From CACKLF01 sp002725175 (GTDB lineage: Bacteria > Pseudomonadota > Alphaproteobacteria > Rhodobacterales > Rhodobacteraceae), in assembly GCA_002725175.2 (NCBI GenBank), contig PBQX02000114.1, positions 1 to 19,469 of the forward strand: 19,469 nt of DNA, given 5' to 3'. Numbering within the stretch: position 1 is the first letter of the stretch; every line of letters starts with the position of its first letter. This document shows, piece by piece, positions 7,216 to 15,265 of the stretch. The notes under the pieces are model-generated. The model was not told the DNA's origin. It did not search any database and was given only the letters and a program-made list of their open reading frames with translations. Position numbers and translations under genes: made by a program.

Positions 7216-8124
7216 TTAAGAGAACATCAGGGAAGAAAGCTTCCGTCTACCGCTAATAGAAAAACTGTTTTCTGGTCCTAAAGATTCAAATATTTTAGTA
7301 AGCTGGTTTTTTGCAGCCCCATTGTTCCAATCTCTATCTTCCTTGTAAATTTCCAATAGCAGTAGAATTGATTCTTCTGGTTGCGAGTTTGCATTTAAGG
7401 CAATAGCAAGTTCAAATTTGTTTTTAAGGTCCTTTGGATTGCTGTCTAGGCGCTTTTTTAATACAGAAACTTCCTCTAGATCCTCTGATTTTTCAAGCAA
7501 TTCAATTTTCGCAACCATCTTTAAAATTTCAGGTTTTTTTCGCATTTCGTCATTTAAATTTTCAAGGTAAATCTTAGCTTCCGTAACATTGGACATTTTT
7601 AGATAACAAGAAATTATTCCACTGTGTGCTAGAGGATTGGTTTGATCTTTTTCCGCAGCAGTTTTAAAGGCCTTCATTGCTTCTTCTATAAGGCCTTCCT
7701 CCAGATGCATTTCTCCTTGCTCTATTAGATTTTTTTCCTCTTCATCATTGGAACCAAACTTCTTCTGAATTTTTTCAAAGAATTCCTTAACTGAGGATGC
7801 TGTTTGTGCTCCCATAAACCCATCTACAGGCTGACCAGCAGAGAATGCGAAAACAGCTGGAATAGATTGAACTCTAAGTTGAGAGGCTATGCCCTGATTT
7901 TCATCTATGTTTACCTTAACTAGTTTAACTTTGCCGTTTCGTGCTTTAACTTCGCTCTCCAAAATTGGTCCAAGCGTCTTACATGGACCACACCAAGGAG
8001 CCCAAAAATCAACTATAACGGGTAAATTTTGAGATGCCTCTACAACTTCTGCCATAAATGTTTGGTCGGAAGCATCTGATATTAAATTATTATTACTGGT
8101 TCCAATAACGTCTATCTCAGGCAT
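7216..8124 (-). CDS. CnoX/YbbN-type thioredoxin with C-terminal TPR region
   Basis: Residues about 15-120 form a thioredoxin fold with the intact active site WCGPC (44-48) and cis-Pro SIPAVF (Pro89). Residues about 130-300 are helical TPR-like repeats (EEGLIEEAMKAFKTAAEKD, then NPLAHSGIISCYL), ending with the family tail GRRKLSSLMFS. Total length of 302 matches YbbN/CnoX. CnoX holds oxidatively damaged proteins and passes them to GroEL; E. coli CnoX has lost the redox pair whereas alphaproteobacterial CnoX (Caulobacter) keeps WCGPC, as here, so combined thioredoxin and holdase activity is likely. The ATG at 8124 has GGAG at good spacing. It heads a three-gene minus-strand run. Confidence 0.93.
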   Translation of the reverse strand: MPEIDVIGTSNNNLISDASDQTFMAEVVEASQNLPVIVDFWAPWCGPCKTLGPILESEVKARNGKVKLVKVNIDENQGIASQLRVQSIPAVFAFSAGQPVDGFMGAQTASSVKEFFEKIQKKFGSNDEEEKNLIEQGEMHLEEGLIEEAMKAFKTAAEKDQTNPLAHSGIISCYLKMSNVTEAKIYLENLNDEMRKKPEILKMVAKIELLEKSEDLEEVSVLKKRLDSNPKDLKNKFELAIALNANSQPEESILLLLEIYKEDRDWNNGAAKNQLTKIFESLGPENSFSISGRRKLSSLMFS

Positions 8125-8185
8125 TGTTTCTCCATTTATCAGCTCAAGTAAGATACATGAGGGTAGTCTAAGGTAAATTCAACCA

Positions 8186-8797
8186 TTAATTTATTTTTTC
8201 TAATAATTTATTAAGACGTGATATAAAAGCTTCTCTCGTTTTAAATGGTGACATTGGTATAAATTTATATTTTTTAACAAAGTCATCTTTCTGGGAGCCA
8301 AAAATTTTGTCGGCTTCCTTTTCAGTAAAGCCAGCCATTTGTGTTGCCTCAATCCATGCAGCGGATTTATCGGCATTTTTTATTTTTGATTTAATGCTTT
8401 TTGGAACGGTGGTGGGTAAACCAAATTTAATATGAACTGCCCTAAGAATTTCGATTTCTAACTTCTCATATTCTGGCCCTATTTTATTTTTAACTGGAGA
8501 TATCATGTCTCCTATAACATATTCCGGGGCATCATGAAGAAGAGCTACCAACTGCCACGCCGCATTTTTAATTTCTCTCGAAAATAGTTCCTGAACCAAT
8601 AAAGAGTGATAAGCAACAGATAGAGGAAATTCTCCAAATGTTTGCCCATTCCATCTAGCTAAAAATGACAAGCCATGAGCAATATCCTCAGCCTCAATAT
8701 CTAAAGGTGAAGGATTCAATAAATCCAATCTTCTCCCCGATAACATTCTCTGCCAAGCTCGATTAATATTTTCTTTGATATTACTCAAAATATACAC
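8186..8797 (-). CDS. HD-domain phosphohydrolase, YfbR-like
   Basis: This 203-residue HD-domain protein carries the metal-binding set H...HD...D: His64 (VAYHSLLV), His88-Asp89 (LLHDAPEYVIGD) and Asp143 (NADKSA), in the same spacing as E. coli 5'-deoxynucleotidase YfbR. Nucleotide 5'-phosphohydrolase activity is therefore plausible but not shown. The N-terminal RMLSGRRLDLLNPSPLDI is typical of the alphaproteobacterial branch. The frame is closed by a TAG just upstream, leaving GTG at 8797 as the first start; a TTG at 8788 is possible. Neither has a clear Shine-Dalgarno. It is divergent from ahcY with only 37 bp between starts, and the thioredoxin gene follows 61 bp after its stop. Confidence 0.88.
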   Translation of the reverse strand: MYILSNIKENINRAWQRMLSGRRLDLLNPSPLDIEAEDIAHGLSFLARWNGQTFGEFPLSVAYHSLLVQELFSREIKNAAWQLVALLHDAPEYVIGDMISPVKNKIGPEYEKLEIEILRAVHIKFGLPTTVPKSIKSKIKNADKSAAWIEATQMAGFTEKEADKIFGSQKDDFVKKYKFIPMSPFKTREAFISRLNKLLEKIN

Positions 8798-8834
8798 TAT
8801 CTAAAAAGAAATTTTTATTATGAGGAAAGTTTCT

Positions 8835-10229
8835 ATGAGTAATGATTACATTGTCAAGGATATTAATTTAAGTGCTTTTGGACGAAAAGAGATATTAATA
8901 GCAGAAACAGAAATGCCGGGCTTAATGGCACTAAGAGAAGAATTTGGTGCGGAAAAACCGTTAAGGGGTGCAAGGATTTCTGGATCCCTACACATGACAA
9001 TTCAAACAGCCGTTCTTATAGAAACGCTTGTTCATCTTGGAGCTGATGTGAGGTGGGCCTCATGTAATATTTTTTCTACGCAAGACCATGCTGCCGCTGC
9101 CATTGCGGAAACTGGAACCCCTGTTTTTGCAATAAAAGGCGAAAGCCTTGATGAATATTGGGATTATGCTGATAAAATATTTAATTTTAAAACAGGAACC
9201 TGCAATCTAATTTTAGATGATGGTGGGGATGCCACCATGTATATTCTTTTAGGTGCTAAAGCTGAGGGTGGTGACACGGAATTCTTAGAAAACCCATCTT
9301 CTGAAGAGGAAGTTGCTCTTTTTGCTCAAATTCGAAAGAGAATGAAAGAAAACCCCGGTTGGTTTGGAAAGCAAAGGGATGAAATTTTGGGTGTTTCGGA
9401 GGAGACAACAACAGGTGTACACCGCTTATACCAGTTGATGGAAAAAGGAGAACTTCCGTTTCCTGCTATAAATGTAAATGACAGTGTTACAAAATCAAAA
9501 TTTGATAATAAATATGGCTGTAAGGAATCTTTGGTTGATGGAATAAGAAGAGCCACTGACACAATGCTAGCAGGGAAGACAGCTGTAGTATGTGGATATG
9601 GAGATGTTGGAAAGGGATCTGCGGCAAGTTTAAGAGGGTCTGGCGCCAGGGTAAAAGTTACAGAAGTTGACCCTATTTGTGCACTTCAAGCTGCTATGGA
9701 TGGCTTTGAAGTTATCAAACTTGAGGATGCGCTGGAGACCGCCGACGTTTTCATTACTGCAACTGGAAATAAAGATGTCATAAAAGTTGACCATATGCGG
9801 AAGATGAAAAACATGGCTATTGTTGGCAATATTGGACATTTTGATAATGAAATTCAGATAGCCGGGCTGAAAAATCATAAATGGACAAATATTAAGGATC
9901 AGGTGGACATGATAGAAATGCCTTCAGGGAATAATATTATATTACTTTCAGAAGGACGCCTTCTAAATTTAGGTAATGCAACAGGTCACCCAAGTTTTGT
10001 AATGTCGGCAAGCTTTACTAATCAGGTTTTGGCTCAATTAGAACTTTGGACGAATTCAGAAGAATATAAGAATGAAGTTTATGTTTTGCCAAAAAAGCTA
10101 GATGAAAAAGTTGCAATGTTACATCTTAACAAAATAGGTGTAAGACTTACGGACCTAGAAAAGGATCAAGCTGACTATATTGGGGTGGATAAATCAGGAC
10201 CCTTTAAGCCAGATCACTATAGATATTAA
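8835..10229 (+). CDS. ahcY: S-adenosylhomocysteine hydrolase (adenosylhomocysteinase)
   Basis: AhcY hydrolyses S-adenosylhomocysteine to homocysteine and adenosine with bound NAD, relieving product inhibition of methyltransferases. The protein is 464 residues: substrate domain with NIFSTQDHAAAAIA (78-91) and DDGGDATMY (128-136), a bacterial-type insertion of about 40 residues (about 142-182), catalytic NDSVTKSKFDN (Lys220, Asp224), NAD-binding CGYGDVGKG (253-261) and the conserved C-terminal PDHYRY. I prefer the ATG at 8835 over the one at 8820: it gives the usual MSNDYIVKDI start and has AGGAAAG 6-9 nt upstream, formed by codons 2-4 of the longer reading. The stop is 1 bp from the convergent gpsA stop. 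Confidence 0.97.
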   Translation: MSNDYIVKDINLSAFGRKEILIAETEMPGLMALREEFGAEKPLRGARISGSLHMTIQTAVLIETLVHLGADVRWASCNIFSTQDHAAAAIAETGTPVFAIKGESLDEYWDYADKIFNFKTGTCNLILDDGGDATMYILLGAKAEGGDTEFLENPSSEEEVALFAQIRKRMKENPGWFGKQRDEILGVSEETTTGVHRLYQLMEKGELPFPAINVNDSVTKSKFDNKYGCKESLVDGIRRATDTMLAGKTAVVCGYGDVGKGSAASLRGSGARVKVTEVDPICALQAAMDGFEVIKLEDALETADVFITATGNKDVIKVDHMRKMKNMAIVGNIGHFDNEIQIAGLKNHKWTNIKDQVDMIEMPSGNNIILLSEGRLLNLGNATGHPSFVMSASFTNQVLAQLELWTNSEEYKNEVYVLPKKLDEKVAMLHLNKIGVRLTDLEKDQADYIGVDKSGPFKPDHYRY

Positions 10230-10230
10230 T

Positions 10231-11214
10231 TCATTCTATTTTTAAAGGTCTTGATAAAAGAAGCTGAACAGCATCATTTGGTTCGATTTTACCTTTAATA
10301 ATTTGTGATATGGCTTCGACAATAGGCATTTCTACTTTTAATTTTTTGGAGAGTTTCAATACAGCTTCAGCTGTTCTTACTCCCTCTATAGTCTTGCTGT
10401 TAAGATTAAATTTTTCAGAAATATTTTTCTGAACGATACTTTTTCCCAGCAAAAAATTCCTCGATTTTGTAGAGTTGCAGGTTAAAGACAAGTCCCCAAA
10501 ACCGGACAAACCAAAAAAAGTTTTTTTCTGAGCCCCTAGCTTTACAGCAAAGTTACATATTTCAGAAAATCCCCTTATCATCAAGGATGTTCTAGCACTT
10601 TCTCCTAGCCCCAGACCTTCTGAAATACCACATGCAATGGCGATTATATTTTTTAGCGAACCACCTAGTTGAACACCATAGGGATCGTTACTGGCATAAA
10701 GCCTAAGTGTCAGGGTAGAAAGGTTTTTTTGAAGTATTTTTGCAGTTTCAATTTTTGAATGTGCAACTATTAGTGCAGTGGGCAGACCTTCAGCAATTTC
10801 AGTAGCAAAGCCAGGACCACTCAGAACAGCAAAATCTTGCTGCGGCAAAACAGATAGCAAAAGGTCCGATTGAAGTTGTAAATTCTTAGCATCGATACCC
10901 TTTCCGCACAAAACAAAGGTGGTTTTTTCTGAGAATGCATCTTTATTTTCGCTTAAAAAAACTCTCGTTTTTTGTGCAGGTATACTAAGTAGGATTATAT
11001 CTGCAAATTTTGAAACAGATTTAAGGTTTTCCGTCGTAATTAGGCGCTCTGAGAGCTTTATGCCTGGTAAATACTTATTATTAACGTGTTTGCTACCTAT
11101 CTCCTTCCGCTGATTTTTGTTTGGGACCCAAAGCGTAACATCCTTATTTTCTTTAGCTAATGTATTAGCTAAAGCAGTTCCAAATGCCCCTGCTCCAATA
11201 ACTAAAATTTTCAA
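10231..11214 (-). CDS. gpsA: Glycerol-3-phosphate dehydrogenase [NAD(P)+]
   Basis: GpsA reduces dihydroxyacetone phosphate to sn-glycerol-3-phosphate, the backbone precursor of phospholipids. At 327 residues it is full length. The Rossmann fold begins IGAGAFGTALANTLA (6-20); SGPGFATEIAEG (132-143), QLGGSLKNIIAIACG with catalytic Lys188, GLGLGESART and GLSGFGDLSLTC (235-246) are all diagnostic. The start ATG overlaps the tsaD stop by 4 bp (ATGA type), so the two are translationally coupled, a common alphaproteobacterial pairing. It converges on ahcY with one base between stops. Confidence 0.97.
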   Translation of the reverse strand: MKILVIGAGAFGTALANTLAKENKDVTLWVPNKNQRKEIGSKHVNNKYLPGIKLSERLITTENLKSVSKFADIILLSIPAQKTRVFLSENKDAFSEKTTFVLCGKGIDAKNLQLQSDLLLSVLPQQDFAVLSGPGFATEIAEGLPTALIVAHSKIETAKILQKNLSTLTLRLYASNDPYGVQLGGSLKNIIAIACGISEGLGLGESARTSLMIRGFSEICNFAVKLGAQKKTFFGLSGFGDLSLTCNSTKSRNFLLGKSIVQKNISEKFNLNSKTIEGVRTAEAVLKLSKKLKVEMPIVEAISQIIKGKIEPNDAVQLLLSRPLKIE

Positions 11215-12371
11215 GATTTAGCCCCCCTTTTTCCGGAGCCTATTAGAGGGGCGGATTCGGTATCTAAAGGCCATCTTGATCGGATCTCTAATTCTCTTTC
11301 AATGCACCCACGTTCTAAAAAAATTTCAGCTCCTGCACTAGCAATCATAGCCCCATTGTCTGTGCAAAGTTCAATAGGGGGAGCAAAGAATTCAAAACCT
11401 AGTTTCTTTGACGTGTTTTCTAAACATTGTCGGATACTCTGATTTGCAGCGACCCCTCCACACACACAAAATTTTAAGCCAGTTAGATTTTTATAATACT
11501 TCTCCCTAAAAGAAGTCATAGCAATTTTTGACTTTTCCGCAAAGATATCTGAAATAGTTTTTTGGAAATCAGCTGACATATCATTAATAAAAACAGCTTT
11601 TTCTTCACTGGAATATTGAAAGTTTTTCTCTATTTCTCTTGCTGCAGCAGCTTTTAAGCCCGAAAATGACATATTGCAAGTTAGTGCTTTAAAAAGAGGT
11701 TTAGGAAGATTAAATCGATTTATTTTTCCCTTTTTTGCACAATTTTCGATTAATGGGCCTCCTGGATAACCAAGGCCAAGAAGCTTAGCGAGTTTATCAA
11801 ATGCTTCCCCTGGAGAATCATCAATCGTTCCACCAAGTCGTCGAAATTTAGAAGGGCTCATTACCTCTAAAAATTGGCAATGACCGCCAGAAGCTAAAAG
11901 TACAAGATATGGAAACTCCAAGGCAGGGTTCCCTAGAGAAAATTCTGAAAGCCGGGGACTTAATGCATGGCCTGCTAAATGATTAACGCCAATTATCGGC
12001 TTTCCTAAAGATTTAGAAAGGCCTTTTGCAAACATAGTACCGGAAATCAATCCACCAATTAAACCTGGACCTGAAGTAACAGAGATTAAGTCAATTTCAC
12101 TGGCATTTAATTCAGCATTTTTAAGAGACAATGATACGCAAATATCTAAATTTTCTGCATGCGCTCTAGCTGCTATTTCAGGAACAACGCCGCCGTAATT
12201 TTCATGAAGACTGCTTTGTGAAAATATTTCTGAAGACAGAATTTTTGCAGATGAAATTCTGCTACTGATTTGCCAATCTTTTGTTTTAGTTTCCAAACTC
12301 AAATGAACCACAGAAGCTGCTGTATCGTCGCAGCTACTCTCAATACCAAGAATGGTCATTGCTTTTTGCAT
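11211..12371 (-). CDS. tsaD: tRNA N6-threonylcarbamoyladenosine transferase TsaD
   Basis: TsaD, with TsaB and TsaE, transfers the threonylcarbamoyl group to A37 of ANN-decoding tRNAs. The ASKHA fold begins LGIESSCDDTAAS (8-20). Metal ligands are visible as NHLAGH (His131, His135) and CTDNG (Asp338), and SGGHCQ, DDSPGEAFDK, SFSGLK and GGVAANQ are family motifs; it ends in the usual RSRWPLD plus a short tail. At 386 residues it is somewhat longer than the usual 340-360. ATG 12371 and ATG 12359 (MTILGIESS) are both possible; the second matches the typical N terminus and neither has a strong Shine-Dalgarno. It is divergent from hemC with 49 bp between. Confidence 0.97.
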   Translation of the reverse strand: MQKAMTILGIESSCDDTAASVVHLSLETKTKDWQISSRISSAKILSSEIFSQSSLHENYGGVVPEIAARAHAENLDICVSLSLKNAELNASEIDLISVTSGPGLIGGLISGTMFAKGLSKSLGKPIIGVNHLAGHALSPRLSEFSLGNPALEFPYLVLLASGGHCQFLEVMSPSKFRRLGGTIDDSPGEAFDKLAKLLGLGYPGGPLIENCAKKGKINRFNLPKPLFKALTCNMSFSGLKAAAAREIEKNFQYSSEEKAVFINDMSADFQKTISDIFAEKSKIAMTSFREKYYKNLTGLKFCVCGGVAANQSIRQCLENTSKKLGFEFFAPPIELCTDNGAMIASAGAEIFLERGCIERELEIRSRWPLDTESAPLIGSGKRGAKS

Positions 12372-12420
12372 ATTTCGCAGACATTATTAAAGCTAATCAA
12401 AAGGAGTTAGCATTAACGAC

Positions 12421-13365
12421 ATGTCCAATCAACAGAATAAAAGAAATTTTTATGATCAGCCTTTAAAAATTGGCACTAGAGGGTCACCCCTCGCTTTGGC
12501 TCAAGCATATGAAACCAAAGAAAGATTGATGAAGTTGCATGGCTTAGGTGATGATGCTTTTGAAATATGTGTAATAAACACAATGGGTGATAAAATCCAG
12601 GACCGTGCATTATCTGAGATTGGTGGAAAGGGTTTGTTTACTAAGGAAATTGAAGAAGGGTTACTTTCTGGACAAATAGATATTGCTGTACATTCCATGA
12701 AAGACATGCCAACGGAATTACCAAAAAATTTGGAAATATCAGTTTTTTTGGAACGTGAAGACCCAAGAGATTCATTTATAAGTGATGACTATAGCACTAT
12801 AGAAGACTTACCTTCTGGTTCAGTAGTAGGTACTTCTAGTCTTAGGCGAAAAGCTCAACTTTTGGCTTTTCGTTCAGATCTAAAAGTAATTGAATTTCGT
12901 GGAAATGTTCAAACCCGATTAAGGAAGTTGAAAGAGAAGGTCGCCGATGCTACATTTTTAGCCTGTGCTGGACTGAATAGACTTTTAATGCAAGATTTGA
13001 TAAAACCAGTTCCTATTAAGCAAATGCTTCCAGCCGTAGCTCAAGGCGTTATTGGAATAGAGAATAAAATAGGAAATAAAACCATATTTGATTTAATTGA
13101 GCCATTAAATCATAAAAAAACAGCAATTCAAATGACAGTAGAGAGATCGTTTTTAGCTGTTTTAGATGGTTCGTGCAGAACTCCAATTGGTGGTCATGCC
13201 ATAATTAGGGAAGAAGAAATATTTTTCCATGGTGAAATTCTTAAGCCCGATGGTTCGATAGTGCACAAAGACGTTTGGTCCGGACCTATCTCGGATTCAA
13301 AAATGATTGGAGAAACTGCAGGTCAAATTCTTAAAGAAAAAGGGGGAAAGAATTTCTTTGGGTAG
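12421..13365 (+). CDS. hemC: Hydroxymethylbilane synthase (porphobilinogen deaminase)
   Basis: HemC joins four porphobilinogen molecules into hydroxymethylbilane using a dipyrromethane cofactor. At 314 residues it has the full set: KIGTRGSPLALAQA (16-29), GGKGLFTKEIEE (68-79), the catalytic Asp in HSMKDMPTE (Asp95), GTSSLRRKAQL (137-147), EFRGNVQTRL (158-167) and cofactor-anchoring Cys252 in LDGSCRTPIGGHA. It heads a plus-strand heme cluster with hemD, mic60 and hemY. The nearest strong Shine-Dalgarno, AAGGAG at 12401-12406, is 14 nt from the ATG, longer than normal. The hemD start overlaps its end by 8 bp. Confidence 0.97.
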   Translation: MSNQQNKRNFYDQPLKIGTRGSPLALAQAYETKERLMKLHGLGDDAFEICVINTMGDKIQDRALSEIGGKGLFTKEIEEGLLSGQIDIAVHSMKDMPTELPKNLEISVFLEREDPRDSFISDDYSTIEDLPSGSVVGTSSLRRKAQLLAFRSDLKVIEFRGNVQTRLRKLKEKVADATFLACAGLNRLLMQDLIKPVPIKQMLPAVAQGVIGIENKIGNKTIFDLIEPLNHKKTAIQMTVERSFLAVLDGSCRTPIGGHAIIREEEIFFHGEILKPDGSIVHKDVWSGPISDSKMIGETAGQILKEKGGKNFFG

Positions 13366-14086
13366 ATCAATATTACTTACCAGGCCCATTAAGCAATCAA
13401 AAATTTTCGAAAAAATGCTTTTGAAAGAAGGTGTAAAAGACCCCATAATAATTTCTCCTCTCGTTAAAATTATTTTCAACAAGTTTTCCGGAGATGAGTT
13501 TAAAAAAATAAAGGCATTTGTGGTTACAAGTTCCAACGCTATCGAGGCAATAAAAAAGAATAAATCATTTTCACTTCGTTTATCTAGAGAACTTATTCCA
13601 ATTTACTGTGTTGGAAAATATACAACAGAAATAGCTAGAGCATATGGTTTTAATAGTAGTTTCTTTGGATCAACAGCATCAGATTTGGCAGACAATTTAG
13701 GCAAGAAACTTCTCACAAAAAACGATCATTTTAAGGCTGAAGAAATCTGTTATTTAAGGGGTCAAAAAATTACACTCAACCTTGTTAAATATCTAGGGCT
13801 AAAGGAGAAAGTTGTGTATTCTCAAATAGAAAATGAAATGGACCCTAAAATAGAAGGTAAAATAACTTCTGGAGTGGTCGGGAACATTTTTTTCTTCTCT
13901 AGTCATACCGTTGATTTGTTTTTTGACAAAATAAATGGTATTGAGGCTTCTATTAATATATTTTGTTTTAGCGAAAATATCCGCAATAAAGTTATTGATA
14001 GGATAGGGCGGGAAAAAGATAATGTCTATTTTACTGAAAGACCGATAAGCTTAGATATGGTTAATTTATTTCTATCCAAAAAGTAG
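13358..14086 (+). CDS. hemD: Uroporphyrinogen-III synthase
   Basis: HemD closes hydroxymethylbilane to uroporphyrinogen III with inversion of ring D. The family is poorly conserved, but the order ILLTRPIKQS, VTSSNAIEAI, YCVGKYTTEIA, FGSTASDLADNL, CYLRGQK and FFFSSHTVDLFF matches its two-lobed pattern, and the position right after hemC supports it. The open frame extends back to an ATG at 13307, but that would overlap hemC by 59 bp with non-homologous residues. The TTG at 13358 places RSILLTRP near the N terminus and has AGGGGGAAAG (13341-13350) upstream, so I choose it (242 residues); it overlaps the hemC stop by 8 bp. Confidence 0.85.
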   Translation: MGRSILLTRPIKQSKIFEKMLLKEGVKDPIIISPLVKIIFNKFSGDEFKKIKAFVVTSSNAIEAIKKNKSFSLRLSRELIPIYCVGKYTTEIARAYGFNSSFFGSTASDLADNLGKKLLTKNDHFKAEEICYLRGQKITLNLVKYLGLKEKVVYSQIENEMDPKIEGKITSGVVGNIFFFSSHTVDLFFDKINGIEASINIFCFSENIRNKVIDRIGREKDNVYFTERPISLDMVNLFLSKK

Positions 14087-14094
14087 AGCACTTC

Positions 14095-15264
14095 ATGGCA
14101 AAAGGTACAAGAAGTACAAAAAATGCTTCCGAGGCATCTGGGAACCAAAAAGTCAGCAAAGCAGCTAAAACTAAAGAGTTGGCAGCCGAAGAGGTGGAGG
14201 TAGTTCAGGAAAAAGAAATAAATGAAAACGATAGTGTTTCCGGAAATAGTATAAAGAATTTTACTGAAAGACCTATATGGATAAACCTAAAGCTTTTGTG
14301 GGCATTTGGTTTCATTTTATTACTAATATTAACATTTGCATCAACTTTTCTTTATTTTGAAAATCGAGATCTGAGAAAAAGTTTGATTGAAGTTTCTGCA
14401 CATCAGCAAAAGATATCTGATTTTTTAGATGGAGAAAGTTTTGCAAAGAATGTTCGTGAGCAGTTCAATGAAATGTATCTTAATATGGTCACGACAGATT
14501 TGGAAAGAAGGACACAGGAGTTTGACGAAAAAATCAAAACTTTTAAAGACGAGTTGGTTGCCATTCCGACAAAAGAGGAACTTATCTCTGACTTGGATCC
14601 AATATTAAAAGACACCCTTTTAAAAATGGAGGAAAACTTAAGTCTAGAAATCTCAAAAAGAATTGAGAGTTTAAATAACCTGACTAAAGAACTTTCTAAT
14701 GAAATTTCTGCAAATGGAGAAATCGATATTAATTTAATTCTTCAGGAGCTGGATAAAGTTAATGAAGATATTGAAAGAATAAAAAAAGGTTCAAAGACCA
14801 TGTCTAATGAACTAAAGGCCGTTTCTAGTAATATCAATAGAATTAATAGTGACTTTCGAAAAAAAGAAGAGTTAGAATCTAATCTCAGCCAGCAAGAAAA
14901 TATGGAAACAGTTTATTCGGAAGTTCAAGAGATTTTAAGAATTATACCCAATTTGACCACCTTAGCTATTAGGAATGAGTATGTATCTGAGACAATAGAG
15001 AAAACGGATAATAGGTACTGGGGACAAATAAAGGCATTTTTCGGTAGTAAAATCACCTCAAGATCTCTTAAACCTAAAGAGGGAAGTTCAGTAGATGCAA
15101 TAATGTCAAGGGCTGAAAATGCTCTAAAGGAAATGGATCTTAACAAAGCGCTTGTAGAGTTGGAAAGCTTGCCTGATACGGCAAGGGTGACTTTTATTGA
15201 AGTGATAGAAAGAGTTATGAAATTACTAGGGATACCAGAAAGCGCTTCAGATCAGGACAATTAA
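14095..15264 (+). CDS. Alphaproteobacterial Mic60 (mitofilin) homologue
   Basis: This 389-residue inner-membrane protein has a polar, charged N terminus (1-60, cytoplasmic by inference), one membrane segment at about 66-87 (LKLLWAFGFILLLILTFAS), a long predicted helical/coiled-coil region (about 90-300) and a C-terminal mitofilin-type domain. There, DAIMSRAENALKEMDLNKAL and VELESLPDTAR (about 329-360) match the signature of alphaproteobacterial Mic60. In mitochondria Mic60 organises cristae junctions; bacterial homologues are associated with intracytoplasmic membranes and outer-membrane contacts. It starts 8 bp after hemD and ends one base before hemY, occupying the slot that hemX fills in gammaproteobacterial hemCDXY operons. 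Confidence 0.85.
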   Translation: MAKGTRSTKNASEASGNQKVSKAAKTKELAAEEVEVVQEKEINENDSVSGNSIKNFTERPIWINLKLLWAFGFILLLILTFASTFLYFENRDLRKSLIEVSAHQQKISDFLDGESFAKNVREQFNEMYLNMVTTDLERRTQEFDEKIKTFKDELVAIPTKEELISDLDPILKDTLLKMEENLSLEISKRIESLNNLTKELSNEISANGEIDINLILQELDKVNEDIERIKKGSKTMSNELKAVSSNINRINSDFRKKEELESNLSQQENMETVYSEVQEILRIIPNLTTLAIRNEYVSETIEKTDNRYWGQIKAFFGSKITSRSLKPKEGSSVDAIMSRAENALKEMDLNKALVELESLPDTARVTFIEVIERVMKLLGIPESASDQDN

Positions 15265-15265
15265 G

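Noticed and set aside
8798..8834. Possible SAH riboswitch ahead of ahcY
   Set aside because: The gap is 37 bp and no conserved riboswitch core could be seen; it would have to lie inside the HD coding sequence.
8820..8834. ATG at 8820 as the ahcY start
   Set aside because: It lacks a Shine-Dalgarno, adds five non-homologous residues, and its own codons supply the Shine-Dalgarno for the ATG at 8835.
13307..13357. ATG at 13307 as the hemD start
   Set aside because: It would overlap hemC by 59 bp and add lysine-rich residues not found at HemD N termini; the TTG at 13358 fits better.
14095..15264. HemX identity for the gene between hemD and hemY
   Set aside because: Its C-terminal SRAENALKEMDL...LESLPD pattern matches alphaproteobacterial mitofilin; similarity to HemX is only in layout and position.
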